Positions 37,042 through 49,307 of a stretch of DNA of 64,000 bases are shown here, piece by piece. A program made the translations under genes and the position numbers. The stretch covers positions 2,294,001 to 2,358,000 of the forward strand of contig JAQFVV010000184.1 of NCBI GenBank assembly GCA_028023455.1, in the 5' to 3' direction. Under the pieces are notes generated by a model. It was not told where the DNA came from, searched no databases, and saw nothing but the letters and a program-made list of their open reading frames with translations. Position 1 is the first letter of the stretch. The number at the start of each line of letters is the position of its first letter. The stretch is from Epiperipatus broadwayi (lineage: Eukaryota > Onychophora > Udeonychophora > Euonychophora > Peripatidae).

Positions 37042-37352
37042 TTTTCTTTGGCAATTATAATAATAAAAATGTAAAAAAAATGTAATAGACACGAAACTTA
37101 ATTCCCAATTTGATTCTTCTGCTACAAATTTGGATCCAGAAAAAAAACGAATATTATAACATCGACGATAAACATACACATTATTTGAAGACTATAATTT
37201 TCTTTGGCAATTATAATAATAAAAATGTAAAAAAAATGTAATAGACACGAAACTTAATTCCCAATTTGATTCTTCTGCTACAAATTTGGATCCAGAAAAA
37301 AAACGAATATTATAACATCGACGATAAACATACACATTATTTGAAGACTATA
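37042..37352. repeat. 156-bp tandem duplication in copy 2
   Basis: The unit starting at tctttggcaattataataat (37045) is repeated at 37201 and ends near gaagactata, with essentially no differences by eye. Copy 1 has a single unit near 19297-19445. A recent local duplication. Confidence 0.85.
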
Positions 37353-37520
37353 CATATAGTTAGCTAGCTAGAATTTTGAAGAAGATGCGCACATTTTCCT
37401 AGAGATTAGTATTATAATAACTGCAGTTCAATTAGAGAATGAATGAAGCTACAAGAATTCCATTATGCACACAATATAAAATATAATTTAAATTTATTCT
37501 CAGGTCACTAAAGATATTAT

Positions 37521-38117
37521 TAAGTTATCTTTTCACATTCATATCAGCTTTTTCAAACCAAATTGTGCAAATGCTTTTTGCGAGTGTTAAATAATAAATG
37601 AATACCCTCTGACCCATACAAGATATAGAATTTATGCAGCAATAAAAGAAATCCTCTTATTATTACGACTCAAATATTTATATATGGGCAAATCTGAAGT
37701 ACTGGCACAGAAGGTGTGACTATAGAACAGTCACTTTGAATTACAATATATAACTTATGAATGAATGACGCCGATGAAATTTACTAGAATTTACTGAACG
37801 TCATTCCAACTGAAATTAATCATATATATAAATCAGCATTTATTTTTTATAGCGTCTGTATTCAATTGTAATCACATTCATATCGGCTTTTTGAAACCAA
37901 ATTGTGCAAACGCTTTTTGCGAGTGTTAAATAATAAATGAATACCCTCTGACCCATACAAGATATAGAATTTATGGGTCAGAGGGTATTCATTTATTATT
38001 TAACACTCGCAAAAAGCGTTTGCACAATTTGGTTTGAAAAAGCCGATATGAATGTGATTACAATTGTATACAGACGCTATAAAAAATAAATGCTGATTTA
38101 TATATAAGTTATCTTTT
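37521..38117. mobile_element. Palindromic A-B-C-A-A'-C' element with 13-bp TSD
   Basis: taagttatctttt at 37521-37533 and 38105-38117 brackets a 571-bp insert; copy 1 has one diverged copy of the target (near 19610-19624), which confirms the duplication. Inside, segment A (37534-37640) is followed by B, then C (about 37827-37876), a second A (about 37877-37977), then the reverse complements of A (37976-38062) and C (38063-38104). So the insert holds 1.3 tandem units plus a snapped-back partial copy. No coding sequence. The same family and order occur at 54654-55156. Confidence 0.85.
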
Positions 38118-38216
38118 ATAATTTTAGCACTTTACTTTCAAATAGATTTTTTTTTTCAAAGAATGCACATATATTTAATTTTTACATTCATTTCAAATAA
38201 GTAACCCATGTATATA

Positions 38217-38422
<206 letters not shown>

Positions 38423-38677
38423 ATTTCAAAATCTTTCTCCCTGGACAATTATCAGTGAACCAACCAAACATATTCCAATGTACAAAGCACCATTGTTATT
38501 TACAAAAGCAGAGGATATTCTTTTTAAAAAAAAAATGCAGGAAAATGTGTCAACCTTTTTTTTTCTAATATTCCCTTTATTTATTTTTCTTTTATACCAG
38601 AAAAATATTAACAAATAAGAATAAATTATTAAATAATTAGCTTTAACTTGGAAAATATCTGTTTTCCTTACTTCAGA

Positions 38678-39212
38678 ATTGCTCGATTTATATATGAAAA
38701 ACTTAATTGATAATAAATATCAATTATGCCATATGTTAGTTAAGTATATGTTTAAAAACTATTAAATTATGTTTTATGGGCACTTCTCTTGATTCTGCTT
38801 CAAAGAAATCTATTGCAAGCTTGGGTAATCAATGATATGAACAATATTAAAAAATGATTTAATTTTTCTCAAAAAAGTGCATATAGATTCTACCACAGTT
38901 TAGTAGTGGCAGAACTAAAACTAATTTTATGAGTATTAAGAGATTTTAAACAAAAAAAAAAGTGGATACTAATAAATAAATAATCATATAGTTGGATACT
39001 TATGAGGATATTTGAATACCTAAATGGCAGGTTAAACATGATTTCATTTTCTTAATTTTTAATCAATTGGAAATAAATTTAAAATTTTCATAGTCAAAGG
39101 TTTTGTGAACGTTAGTGTTAAAAGAAATTGTGCACTTAATTAGTAAAGAGTTTAACAGCTTCACATTCTCAAATCAAAATGCTTTATATTTGTCTATATA
39201 ATTAGAAAGTAG
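38678..39212. other. AT-rich DNA, nothing recognised
   Basis: Starts where duplication homology ends. No gene or known repeat. Confidence 0.4.
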
Positions 39213-39410
39213 GTTGAAGATAAGAGTGGTCGCTCTTATCTTTTTTTTTGTAGTTGTAATCTTGTGTGGAGATTTGCAGAGGTCCCTCTGGTGGCAAATC
39301 GAATGTTCAAGGCACATAGCAGTAAGGTTAGTCTTAAATATATATGTACTTATATGCTGACCATGTGCTTAATAAATTAATGTTTATAGTTAAAGATTGT
39401 ATGAAAGAGA
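39213..39410 (+). repeat. GAGGTCCCT-family copy with short hairpin
   Basis: The hairpin gataagagtggtcgctcttatc lies near 39219-39240 and is followed by gtagttgtaatcttgtg and the core gcagaggtccctctggtggc, in the same order as the right half of the 14.5-kb element (aatcttg..., then agaggtccct). It ends in a tta-rich tail near 39410. Diverged copy; no target duplication found. Confidence 0.5.
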
Positions 39411-39639
39411 TATAAAATGCCCAGTATGAGTTCAGTGCTTTTTTTTAATTGCAACAATAACAATTTGTTTTATGCCTTTTTAACATTTTCAGAACTAGTT
39501 TTCAGACTAATATTTTTACTAGTTTTTATTGTTAATGGTATTGCTTTTATAAACTTTTATCAGATAGCTTTGATGCTTTACAAATTGTGTGTTGTCTTAA
39601 AACAAATTCATAGTTTATACTTTTCTAATTACTTTTTAA

Positions 39640-40110
39640 TAAATATTTTTATTTTTGTCCAAAACGGTATTTATTGGAATATCTTGTGAAGCAAATCCAT
39701 CTCCACACATGCAGTTTTAACAAATTAATGTGCATTCACTCAGAATCAGATTTAAAAGAAGTGAATTCACTTTTCCTTAAGCTTCTCTATACTTATAAGC
39801 CAACCTTTTACTTATCGGGTATATTCAAGGCTGAATCTATTATATGCCTGATTTTTTAAACAATATACAGCAAACGTAATTCTAATATGACAGTGGAGAG
39901 AATTTATCTCATTTTTAACCACTTGCAATTAAAGTATAATAATTTAGAATCTAAATACATCAGTAAATATGTCTATTTTTATACAGTACAGTATTTATTG
40001 CAATATTTTCTGAACCAAATCCACACATATGCTGTTTTAACAAATTGACATGTATTCCAAAAACAAAGATTTAAAAGGACAAGTAAATTCACTTGTCCTT
40101 GTATATTTGA
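39640..40110. repeat. Dispersed repeat shared with 2360-2640, two copies
   Basis: A first copy spans about 39640-39950; a second partial copy starts near 39980 (gcaatattttctgaaccaaa versus gaatatcttgtgaagcaaat). Both share ccacacatatgc(t/a)g, acaaatt(a/g)a(t/c)(a/g)tg and a short aagtgaattcactt-type hairpin region. Open frames of 60-90 codons here are AT-driven. Confidence 0.45.
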
Positions 40111-41463
40111 GTGAACCCTAAAGTTTAACAGAGGGTGTCCTGGATTTTTGCATTCCATTTTTAGGAAAGTTGTCTTTGAAATAATTAATAGATAGCTTCA
40201 TGAAACAAGCATCAGAATGCAATATAGGTCTGGTGATAAGATTTTAAATTAGATCCCATTAACTTGCTACTGACTTTTAAATTTACAATATATATCAACA
40301 ACATCAAATATTTAAGAGTAATTATGATCTTGAATAAACCATGTACATCCAATTTGTATACTGCAATAGAATTTCCATCTCCAGAGGGTCCAGGGTTTTG
40401 TCTTTATCTGTAAAAACTAGGACTTAAAGCTAGAACTAATGCACTTCTGTATTTAATAACCACCTACTATTTCTTATACTATTAAAACTAATAGCCTGAA
40501 ATTAAAAACAAGATTTCCATACTCAAGTTATTATTTGCATAGATATATAAACCTAACATCAGATCAGGTTCCATATATTTCTGAGACCAGTTGGTATCCA
40601 TTGATTATTCAAGCTTACAGTATATGGCTCTAGTGTAAGATGAAAATAACTACTCTTGAATTTACAACATTCTAATGTTTAGGCTATTTTGTCCAATTCA
40701 AAAAATAATCTACATAATGTTCTTAATTACAACTTATAAAGACATTACCTTAATTATTTTAAGTGAATAATGAAAGAATAATCATCACATACTTTTAGTT
40801 TGGATTATTATCAACTTTGGAATATGAATAAAATTAAGCATCTTGATTGCTATTCAGTGGAAAGGCAGACATAGATATTGGAAGTGAAATGTAGACTTTA
40901 ACATGCTTCTGCATTTAAAAGTCATTATGTTGTCATAATAATATAACTATTTCGACCAAAATGTAATGCAGTTATTTTGCTAAGTTTATGTATGAAAATA
41001 ACAAGAAAACCTTCCTGTAAAAGTACTGGAAAAGTTTTATTTAAGCATTCATATAAAATTCTGAAAATATAATGGCAAAATTATTGTATTTGGTGATATT
41101 GAATATATTATCATAAGAATGAATATTCAATAGATTGGGCATGAGAAGTAAATAATTAATAAAAAAAATATTTTCACTGAATTTGAGTATGGTTTTTAAA
41201 AATGGCAGTTCCTATTTATGCTATAAAGATTTATCTCAAAAATGTACTAAAAAAATGCAATAGTGATTGCTTTTATTTGAGGATATGACTGAAAAGAATA
41301 TAATAGCTAGTTTTAACAAGGAAAATTATATCAGAAAACAGAATTCATGGCAGAAGTTAATTAAAATACAGCCTTGCAAGATATCTGATAAGCAAACTTT
41401 GGAAACATTATGAGAATAATCAAATATATTTGTTTCATTGAATAGTTTGTACAAATGTAGCTA
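40111..41463. other. AT-rich DNA, nothing recognised
   Basis: No coding or RNA gene. A short motif near 40588-40612 (atccattgattattcaag) recalls the CAGGCAAAACTC family but is too brief to call. Confidence 0.4.
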
Positions 41464-44400
41464 TGTTTGTACATGTACATTTTATTAAAGCATAAATAAA
41501 TGTGTATGTATAGATTCAGAAAGGTTGATATTGCTAGAATACTTCGGAAAAGAATAACTAATTGATATGCAAAAAAAAAAAAAATAGTAACTGCAAAAAG
41601 CAAAGGCTAATTTTTAAATTAATAAATACCTTAGTTTATGCAAATTGGCAAAGCTACAAAAGCAAAAAACGGGGGAGGGGGTAAACAGTGCAAAAAATAA
41701 GGAGTGCAAAGGAGAGTAGAAAATTGTCTACTAAGTACTGAATTTAGGTTATATTCTATAGCCAGTTAAAAATTTAATTTGACTATCTCAGAAATATGTG
41801 TGAGCAACAGTGTGCTTACAAAATTAGAGATAGAGAGACATTTGTATATATTTAGGTTATATTCTGTGGCCAGTTAAAAATTTAATTCGACTATCTCAGA
41901 AATATGTGTAAGCAACAATGTGCTTACAAAATTAGAGATAGAGAGACATTTGTATATATTAAATATCTATGGAGATCTGAACTGAAACATGATTTAAATG
42001 ATCTTATTTTCAACTAGAAAATAGTCCATTGAATTACTGATCTTACTACTAGTATTATCATTATTCAAAGTAAATTAACAGTGACAATGCGGATTCTAGG
42101 GATGATAAGAAGGGGGAAAGGCCAGTGACTCTAGTAAGAGCTCATCTGAATGTGCATCACCCAATAAAACCAAAAAAGGGAAAAGAATGAAAACTGATGT
42201 GTCAGCTGATTTAAACAAAAACCATGACACACCACCTGAAAGCAGTAGTATGGAGGTAGATTTAGGCCCCAAGAAATAGCCCAATTTGAGCAGTACAGAC
42301 CACCCAATGTGGAGGTGATTAGGAAGGTCCACTTTAGTGGTGAAAATCAAAGAGTGGATGCTAGAGATAACAAAACTATAACCAAGACAGTGCAGAAGAA
42401 ATGAGTAATGAATTTAAATTCTCTCTAATATCTCAACCACCCATGCATTTATTGATTAAATCTGACAAATGTCAACTTAACCACTCCAATATGGGCCACA
42501 TGAATCTCAAATTTTCTGGTGTCAATGTCTGTGGCTTGAACTCGATAGGAAGAATAGAATTACAAATTGGATTCACCAATTTAAACCTCATATTATCTGT
42601 ATTGCAGAAACTAAGCTATAATCAGGTCTAATCCACAATTACTAATTATAATTGCCAGTCTATGGTTCTTTCGTCACTCAATTTCAGACCACCCCTCTGC
42701 AGGTGTCATGATCCTCATTCCTAAATATTCACCATTCAAATCATATAAAATAAACTTCATCAATCAATATCTCCTAATTGCAACATCATATTACCAGTCT
42801 TTTAAGTTGAACATTGTCTTCATTTACCTCAAGAAAGAATGTTAATTCACTCAATAATCCAACAAATAAATTTTATCACTCAGATCCAACCCTATCCTAC
42901 ATTAATGTTTGGAGACTTCAATACTACCTATAATCACTTTAATTCGAGATACATTCATCTCATAAATACCCCACTTATATGTGCAGAGGGCTTTTTTCCC
43001 ACTGAAGCCTTCTCTACTACACTAAGAAATATGTGTCCCGCATAGATCTGGATTACTACTCCCAGACTCATTTCATCATTGATCTCTTCCTCCAACCTAT
43101 TCCTTTCTCAGACCACCTGGCACTAGAGATCAATTTATCAATTGCCCAGTTTCCACAGCTGTATGAGCACTTGAAATCATCCACTTATATTTTACTAAAG
43201 ACCACTGCCCCAGAAGCAATTTTATCTGAGTGTTACATGTATTTCAGGAAAATCAACATCCACACCTTACCTCCTGCAGAGGCATGTTTCATATTCATCA
43301 ATATTTTTAATACAATAATTTCTTTTTACACAGCCAAGAATAAGGGTCCTACTTTCCTCCTACACAAAATGGATCTAATCAACAATACCTTGAAACCGAT
43401 ACCTGCAGTCACTGCTTCAATAGAGATAATCCTTAATCTTAAGCAACAATACAAAATGAATCAACAAGCCATTGCTGACTACATCTCAACAATCTTCCTA
43501 AAACAGCCCCATAACTGATCCAGGGGATACATTAGGTGGGCTCTGAGCCACAAGGATAAAGTAATTATACTCTCCTCCATCATAATTGACAATAAGCTCT
43601 ATGCTGGTAACAGCATGATCACACAAATCCTTAAATTTTTCAAAGTCAAATTAACCAAATATCCTCATGAGTCAAATCATATTAACCTTAAGGAATCCAC
43701 AACTATAAATCACAATAAAACTGCAAAAGATAAAAGTATGAAACTATCCTCTATGCTGGAAAAAACACATCTGGGTCTTCATGCTATCCTACAATTTATC
43801 CTTCTTCACCTCGAAAAACTTTCAGTTCCAATCATACATAGAATGGTTAATCTTATAGCTACCAAACTCCTTGACATTGATGGCCTGTACCCTATAGAGA
43901 TGGTGCTTTTTCTCAAGGATACATTATCTTCCCCACTTGAGAATCTTAGGCCCATATCTATGACACCATTAATAATCAAGTTGGTGGAATCCATAATCAA
44001 GGATAAGATACAGGATAAGATCCTTCCATTCACATCCCAGTATCAGTTTGCTAAGAGATGTGCTTCAACCAGAGATGCAATAGCATTAATCAAGATGGTA
44101 ATCAATTACACCAGAATCACAAGGAAATCTAAATCAGTAGACATCCAGCTGGACATTACTGGTGCCTTCAACTCTGTCAGAACCCATTGCCTCATTAACC
44201 TTCTGGCTGGCCAAATATGATATCTCATCTGGGATAATAAATGTTATAGCTAATTTCCTCAACAACAGGGACATTTCCATCTCCGTGAATAGAAGGATCT
44301 CACCACCTTTTCCCCAACAAATTCTATTTTGCAGGGCTTTCCTCTGGGTGCCCTGCTATTTATAATCTACATTAATCCTCTGTTATTTAGACTTAAACAA

Positions 44401-45971
44401 GACCTCCCTGGGATATTCGTATTCATCCTGAGATATTCATACCATCATCACATAGCATACATGGATTATCTGGCTGTTTCTCCCATCACAAAGAGGAATC
44501 CCAAAACTTAAAATCCTCCATGCATTTTCTTCTGAGTTGGGACTTACCTTTAATTTAAATAAATCCTTGGCATGGAAGATATCCTCTGGGAACACCATCC
44601 CCTCTCCTTTTACTGCCATGCCCCAAAACTTTTTGGGATTTCCAATGTACAACTCACCACTTGGACTGCCTTCTCATCTTGATGCAAAAAACCTTTGATT
44701 CATTATCCAAAGTTTATTTGTCACTATATGGGAGAACTTCACTGCTCAACATCCCAAGGATCACTTATTACATGCTGATTATTAACTTTTCCCAAGGATT
44801 CATTAGAAAGATAAATTCACTATGTGCAAGACTTATGTGGAAGGGCAATACCATGATCATTAGCTTGAGTGGTCTCCATAGGTACACAAAACTCCATGGG
44901 TTATAATTGCACTCTGTTTCAATCTTTTGTTTCCAGGGTACACCTAACACCATCATTAACCTATCTCACCATTTTTTGGAAGCAACGTGCTTTACATCTG
45001 TTTATCTTACAGACATCCCTCCTTTTCCTGTGAGGAGTTGGTTGTCATCCTTATTCTTAAATATTGCAAAATTTATCCCTCTACCTATTAAGGTTAACTT
45101 ATAGAAAATTATCTACTGGGATGCATACCACCTACTTAATGAAGCGATCCCCCCATTACCATCACTTCTAACCCTTCCCAATCATTCAATGATTAAAAAG
45201 TTTAAAGAATGGCTTCTCGAACCAAATTTTTTTTTTTAATTTTTTGATTAAATTAAACCTGAGTGCTCTGCTCATATGCCATTTTCTGGTCTATCATAGA
45301 GGATTCTCATGCTTGGACCCGGTCTGTCCTTTATGTAAACAGGATGATGACACAATAATACACATTTTGAACCATTGTACATCACTCCAATGGAACAGAG
45401 ACTTTATTGCATCCATATACAAAATTGGGGTGTCTCTTCCCACTGGACTGATTTTTAGCATATCCAATGGGATCTTTCCATCCATAAGAATCATAAATTT
45501 TCTGCTGTATGCTTATTGGTCAACCAGGTGCACCCTTATTTATGGCCATACCTTGGTTGACCATAAGCATCTACAATGCAACATGGAGCCTTATAGCAAT
45601 GGACAATTTGTGATTGTACAGTTGATTTTTTATGCCCAGACTGTTGGTATTGGGTTATGTAATCTTTATTATAATATATGTTAACAACATAACTCTGTTA
45701 TGAGTTCACAGTAAAATTTCTTGATAATAATAAACTCTTGAATTTACTATTAAACTTTATTGTTGTATCTTTTTATGCAACTGTAATCTTTATTATAATA
45801 TCTGTTAACAACATAACTCTGTTATTGCTATAACGTAATTCTTTGAGTTCACAGTAAAATTTCTTGATAATAATAAACTCTTGAATTTATTATTAAACTT
45901 TATTGTTGTATCTTTTATGCAACTTCAAAAATTATTCAGCTGCCAATTGACTGGTTGATCCTGGTATATTA
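41464..45971 (+). mobile_element. Left LTR of a decayed gypsy-like element, interrupted by a LINE
   Basis: 41464-42080 resembles 47560-48025 block by block (aaagcataaataaatgtgta, ataactaattgatatgcaaa, tcagaaatatgtgtgagcaa, tcaactagaaaatag). 45690-45971 resembles 48500-48622 (aataaactcttgaattta, then a cagctgccaattgac / cagcggtcaattggc block). The LTR therefore runs through a nested LINE at 42081-45684. A ~116-bp tandem duplication lies at about 41748-41960. After the LINE, a ~125-140-bp tandem duplication (45657-45782, 45783-45924) includes both the LINE end and LTR sequence, so it arose after the LINE insertion. Confidence 0.65.
42081..45684 (+). pseudogene. Near-full-length LINE (EN-RT-finger), inactivated
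   Basis: Segments of one polyprotein appear in order with stops and frameshifts between them. 42092-42390 is a charged N-terminal part ending in SSSMEVDLGPKK. 42500-43510 is an endonuclease with the MFGDFN motif near 42905. 43615-44220 is the RT fingers and palm, with LRPISMTPLIIKLVES, a CASTRDAI block (family GF..GRST.DAI) and LDITGAFNSV (catalytic Asp plus AFN). 44260-44480 holds RDISISV and GFPLGALLFIIYINPL (family GVPQGS.LGPLLF). The YxDD segment is decayed. 45330-45390 is the CPLC...HILNHC finger. Clade probably the same as 5482-6170; inserted inside the left LTR of a gypsy-like element. Confidence 0.8.
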
Positions 45972-45973
45972 TG

Positions 45974-45991
45974 TGGTGCAGTTGACAAAAG
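45974..45991 (+). promoter_or_regulatory. Probable primer-binding site of the gypsy-like element
   Basis: TGGTGCAGTTGACAAAAG starts 2-3 nt after the inferred LTR end and has the TGG start of a tRNA-complementary site. The tRNA cannot be assigned by eye. Confidence 0.4.
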
Positions 45992-47545
45992 TCTTGGGAA
46001 ATATTACATGGAGCAACTTGACAGGAATATGTAATTTGTGTGACATAATTCAATGTTGTGAGTCAAAACAAAAATGTAGAATATCATGACAAAGATAATT
46101 GATATAAAAAATCTGGGTTAATAGCAAATGTATGTGAATCATGTGAAGTATATGCTTATGAATGAAGTAATACATGATAAACTTACTTAAGTTGCAATGG
46201 ATGTCATATATAGATGAAAGAAATGTGGCAAATCATTTATGTAATCTGAAGCGGCTTGCACAAATACTCATAAGAGGTATTAATAAAATTAAAAACATAT
46301 TTTAAACCTATAATGTTGAAATTTACAATGCATCTTCATATTCTTGGGAGGATGCAATCGCAAAATGAAACATGAATACTACTTGGTCCTACGAATGTTG
46401 GCAAAGGATTGTGATAGGCTTGTATTGCTAAATGTTACTAGATCAGCTATTATGGACAATCAGAGAGGTAAAGCTTAGAGAGATATTACTAAGTGAGAAA
46501 GAATTAATATATGAAGTCACTATTGAATTAGCTCAAGGTAATGATACTGTGTTAAAACTATGATAGAATATAATACTTTGGAAATAAGTGTAAATGTGAC
46601 AAATCCATGAAATATATCTAGAAAATTTAAGACAAACCCCTCCTATTTGTTTGCTGTGTGAAAACAGGCCACTTAAAATCTAAATGTAGATTTAAAATGA
46701 AAAAGTGTTTTTAACTGTGGATTGGAAGCCGCATTTGTCAAAGTTATGCAAACAATGAATGACAAATCAGGATTTACAATGAGAAAGTAAATTGGGGGAA
46801 AGAGTGTCTAAAAAAAAATCTGTTCCTTTAAAAAATATAGCATTATAGTTGCAGATTGACAGGTTATTTGTTAAAGTTTCTGCAATAATAAACTTTAAAT
46901 GTCAAAAATTTATTTACCATTGAACAGTAAATCAAGGAAAGGAGTGGCAAAGAAGATCATGAAGATAAATGTCCAAAAAACGAATTTCCAAAATAAATTT
47001 CCACTGCTATATAAGTTGAAGTCTGAAACAGTTAATGACAAAACTATTCCAGATAGTTTAAAATAGAAAAATGGCTATTTGGAGAATGTTAAATTTACCA
47101 TTAACCAAAGTGTATGGATTAAAGATATATTAAAGAAGAAATGGCTACCAGGAATAATTAAATAGTATCTAGACAATTATGTGAAATAAAGTTAGAAGAC
47201 AGCAGAATTATGAGATATCACATAAAACATATTAAAGAATGAAGAATAGAAACTTTAGAAGACGTAATGGTTATTCCGAAGTCAGAAAATAAATAAGACT
47301 GATTTTTCTGGTGAAACAGAATTAAAAACATCAGTTAGCTCTCCAATTCAAGAACTTATAGAATTAAATAATGAACAAGAAAAAATGATCATACAACCAG
47401 AGGAAGAAGATATAATCTCAACAAGGCCTACCAGAATACGGAAGAGACTCACAAAGCTACAAGACTATGTTGCAAATAAAATATAGTGTATACTGCAAAA
47501 CTATAAAAGTGACATGAATAAAATTTCTGTGTAATTCTGAAATAG

Positions 47546-47559
47546 AAGGAAGAAAGTTA
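47546..47559 (+). promoter_or_regulatory. Polypurine tract before the right LTR
   Basis: gaaggaagaaagtta abuts the TGTGTG start of the right LTR at 47560, the position expected for the plus-strand primer. Confidence 0.5.
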
Positions 47560-48622
47560 TGTGTGTTCGGGTATATTTTACTAAAGCATAAATAAATGTG
47601 TAAGTACAGATTTAGAAATGTTGATAATGCTAAAATTCTCCAGAAAAGAAATAACTAATTGATATGCAGAAAAAAATATTGGAATAACTGCAAGAAGCAA
47701 CAGGCTAATTTGCATGTTAATAAAAGTTTTAGTTAAAAAAAGAAAAAAATAAGCAGAGCCAAAATAAGCAACACAAAAAAAGTGCAGCAAATTGTTTACT
47801 AAGTAGTGAGTTTAAGTTATGTTCTGTGGACAATTCTATTGTTTTGGAAATTAGTAAAGAAGAACTTTAGTCAAAAATTAATTTGACTACCTTAGAAATA
47901 TGTGTGTGTGAGCAAAAATGTGCTTACAAAATTATAGTTAAACATTTGTATATGTTAAGTCTCTACAGATATTTTCAACTAGAAAATAGCCAGTTGAATT
48001 ACTAATCTTACCAATAGTATTATTAAATAAAATCCTTGTTTTTACTTCATCTATGAGTGGTACGTTTTAAATTGTGCTTTATGCAAAAAAGTGAAGCTTA
48101 GTATTATTAGAAAAAGAATTATATGGATTAGTGCTTTCAGAGAACTTAGGTCTCAATATTCATAGGCTATCTTGGGAGTGTCAGCTTACATTGAGATTTT
48201 AAATGAAGCTTGGCAGTAATTTATGCAAAATTTATTCAAAGTTTTCTTTCATATAGGCCATTTTCTGGAGATTGCAAAGCACGATTCTTTTCGGCTTATT
48301 GCATAGTTGTCATTTACAATAAAGGCATGACAATTATGCAATAAACCATTCACAATCTCAATATAAGCCAACACTCCCAAGAAAAGGCTATGAAAATGGA
48401 GACCTAAGTTCTCCGAAAGCTCAAAGCCGTATAATTCTTTTTCTAATAATATTAAGCTTCACTTTTTTTGTGTACAGCACAATTTAAAACAATAGTATTA
48501 TTATTATTCAGAATAAAATAAACTTTTGAATTTATTATTAAGTCTTGTTGTTGTTTCCTTTATCTTTATCTAACTCAAAAATTATCCAGCGGTCAATTGG
48601 CGGATAATCCCTGAATATATTA
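47560..48622 (+). mobile_element. Right LTR of the gypsy-like element, interrupted by a palindromic element
   Basis: Blocks 47560-48025 and 48504-48622 match the left LTR in order and are separated by the 464-bp palindromic insert. The two LTRs are strongly diverged, with many indels, so the element is old. Confidence 0.65.
48012..48503. mobile_element. Palindromic element with 14-bp TSD, nested in an LTR
   Basis: The perfect repeat caatagtattatta (48012-48025, 48490-48503) brackets a 464-bp insert. Its arms, about 48060-48195 and 48350-48485, are inverted copies of each other (agaaaaagaattatatggat / gccgtataattctttttcta; agagaacttaggtctc / gagacctaagttctc), with a ~150-bp unpaired centre. 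No family member elsewhere in the window. The single target in the left LTR (ctagtattatcatta, 42050-42064) supports the insertion. Confidence 0.8.
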
Positions 48623-49302
48623 ATAGCAAAATTCATCTTTATTTTTTTTTAGTTTTCTCCACTTTTTTTTTCTGAAGTTAGAATAACTACATTTATGGTG
48701 GTGATGAAAATATATTGGATCTAAATCTACTAATTGGTATTCATCATCCTAATTAGTAATGTTCTAATAGAGCTTCTAGAAAATGTTCATACATGCATGT
48801 TTTTGCTAATTTTCTGATATGAAATTATATACAAAAAAAATTGTTTTTTGACATAATTTTAATTTTCATAATGCAGATCAATTTATGACAGAATGGGATT
48901 AGATTAAGATAGGAATCCTGTTGATATGTGCATAATATAGCTGAAATGTCTTATTCATCACTTTTTATGTAATTAACTTCATGTTTTATGTAATTAACTT
49001 CACACTTGTCCAGATGATCCTTTTATAAGTTTTTTTTAACAGATATATGCTTGACTTAGAGGTATTATTTAATATCTTAATTGATATATTTAGAAAACTG
49101 TTTGGCCTCATATCCTGATTAATTATATCCTTTTTATTCACCCTCATTATTCACTTTTTACAATGCAATCAAAAATTTTACTCCTTGATATTTTCTTATG
49201 GTTTCAACTGACCAGCAGCTTTCATCTGGAGTTATAATATTCAAATATATAATTGATTGCATTGTAAAAGGTCATTAACAGTGTACAAATAATATTATAC
49301 AG
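48623..49302. other. AT-rich DNA between retrotransposons
   Basis: No gene or recognised repeat; direct repeats of atgtaattaacttca near 48970-49005. Confidence 0.4.
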
Positions 49303-49307
49303 ATATA

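Larger units (their letters stand above)
45972..47559 (+). pseudogene. Internal region of the gypsy-like element: gag and end of pol only
   Basis: At about 46640-46695 a CCHC zinc knuckle can be read across a one-base frameshift (CLLC, then TGHLKSKC). Upstream (about 46165-46275) a helical segment, QWMSYIDERNVANHLCNL, fits a capsid. At about 47113-47470 WIKDILKKKWLPGII and then, near the end, RPTRIRKRLTKLQDYV match the conserved C-terminal end of Ty3/gypsy Pol (a W.PG.V motif, later R.R..P.RL.DY). Protease, RT, RNase H and most of integrase are missing, so a large internal deletion has occurred. Stops throughout. Confidence 0.65.
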
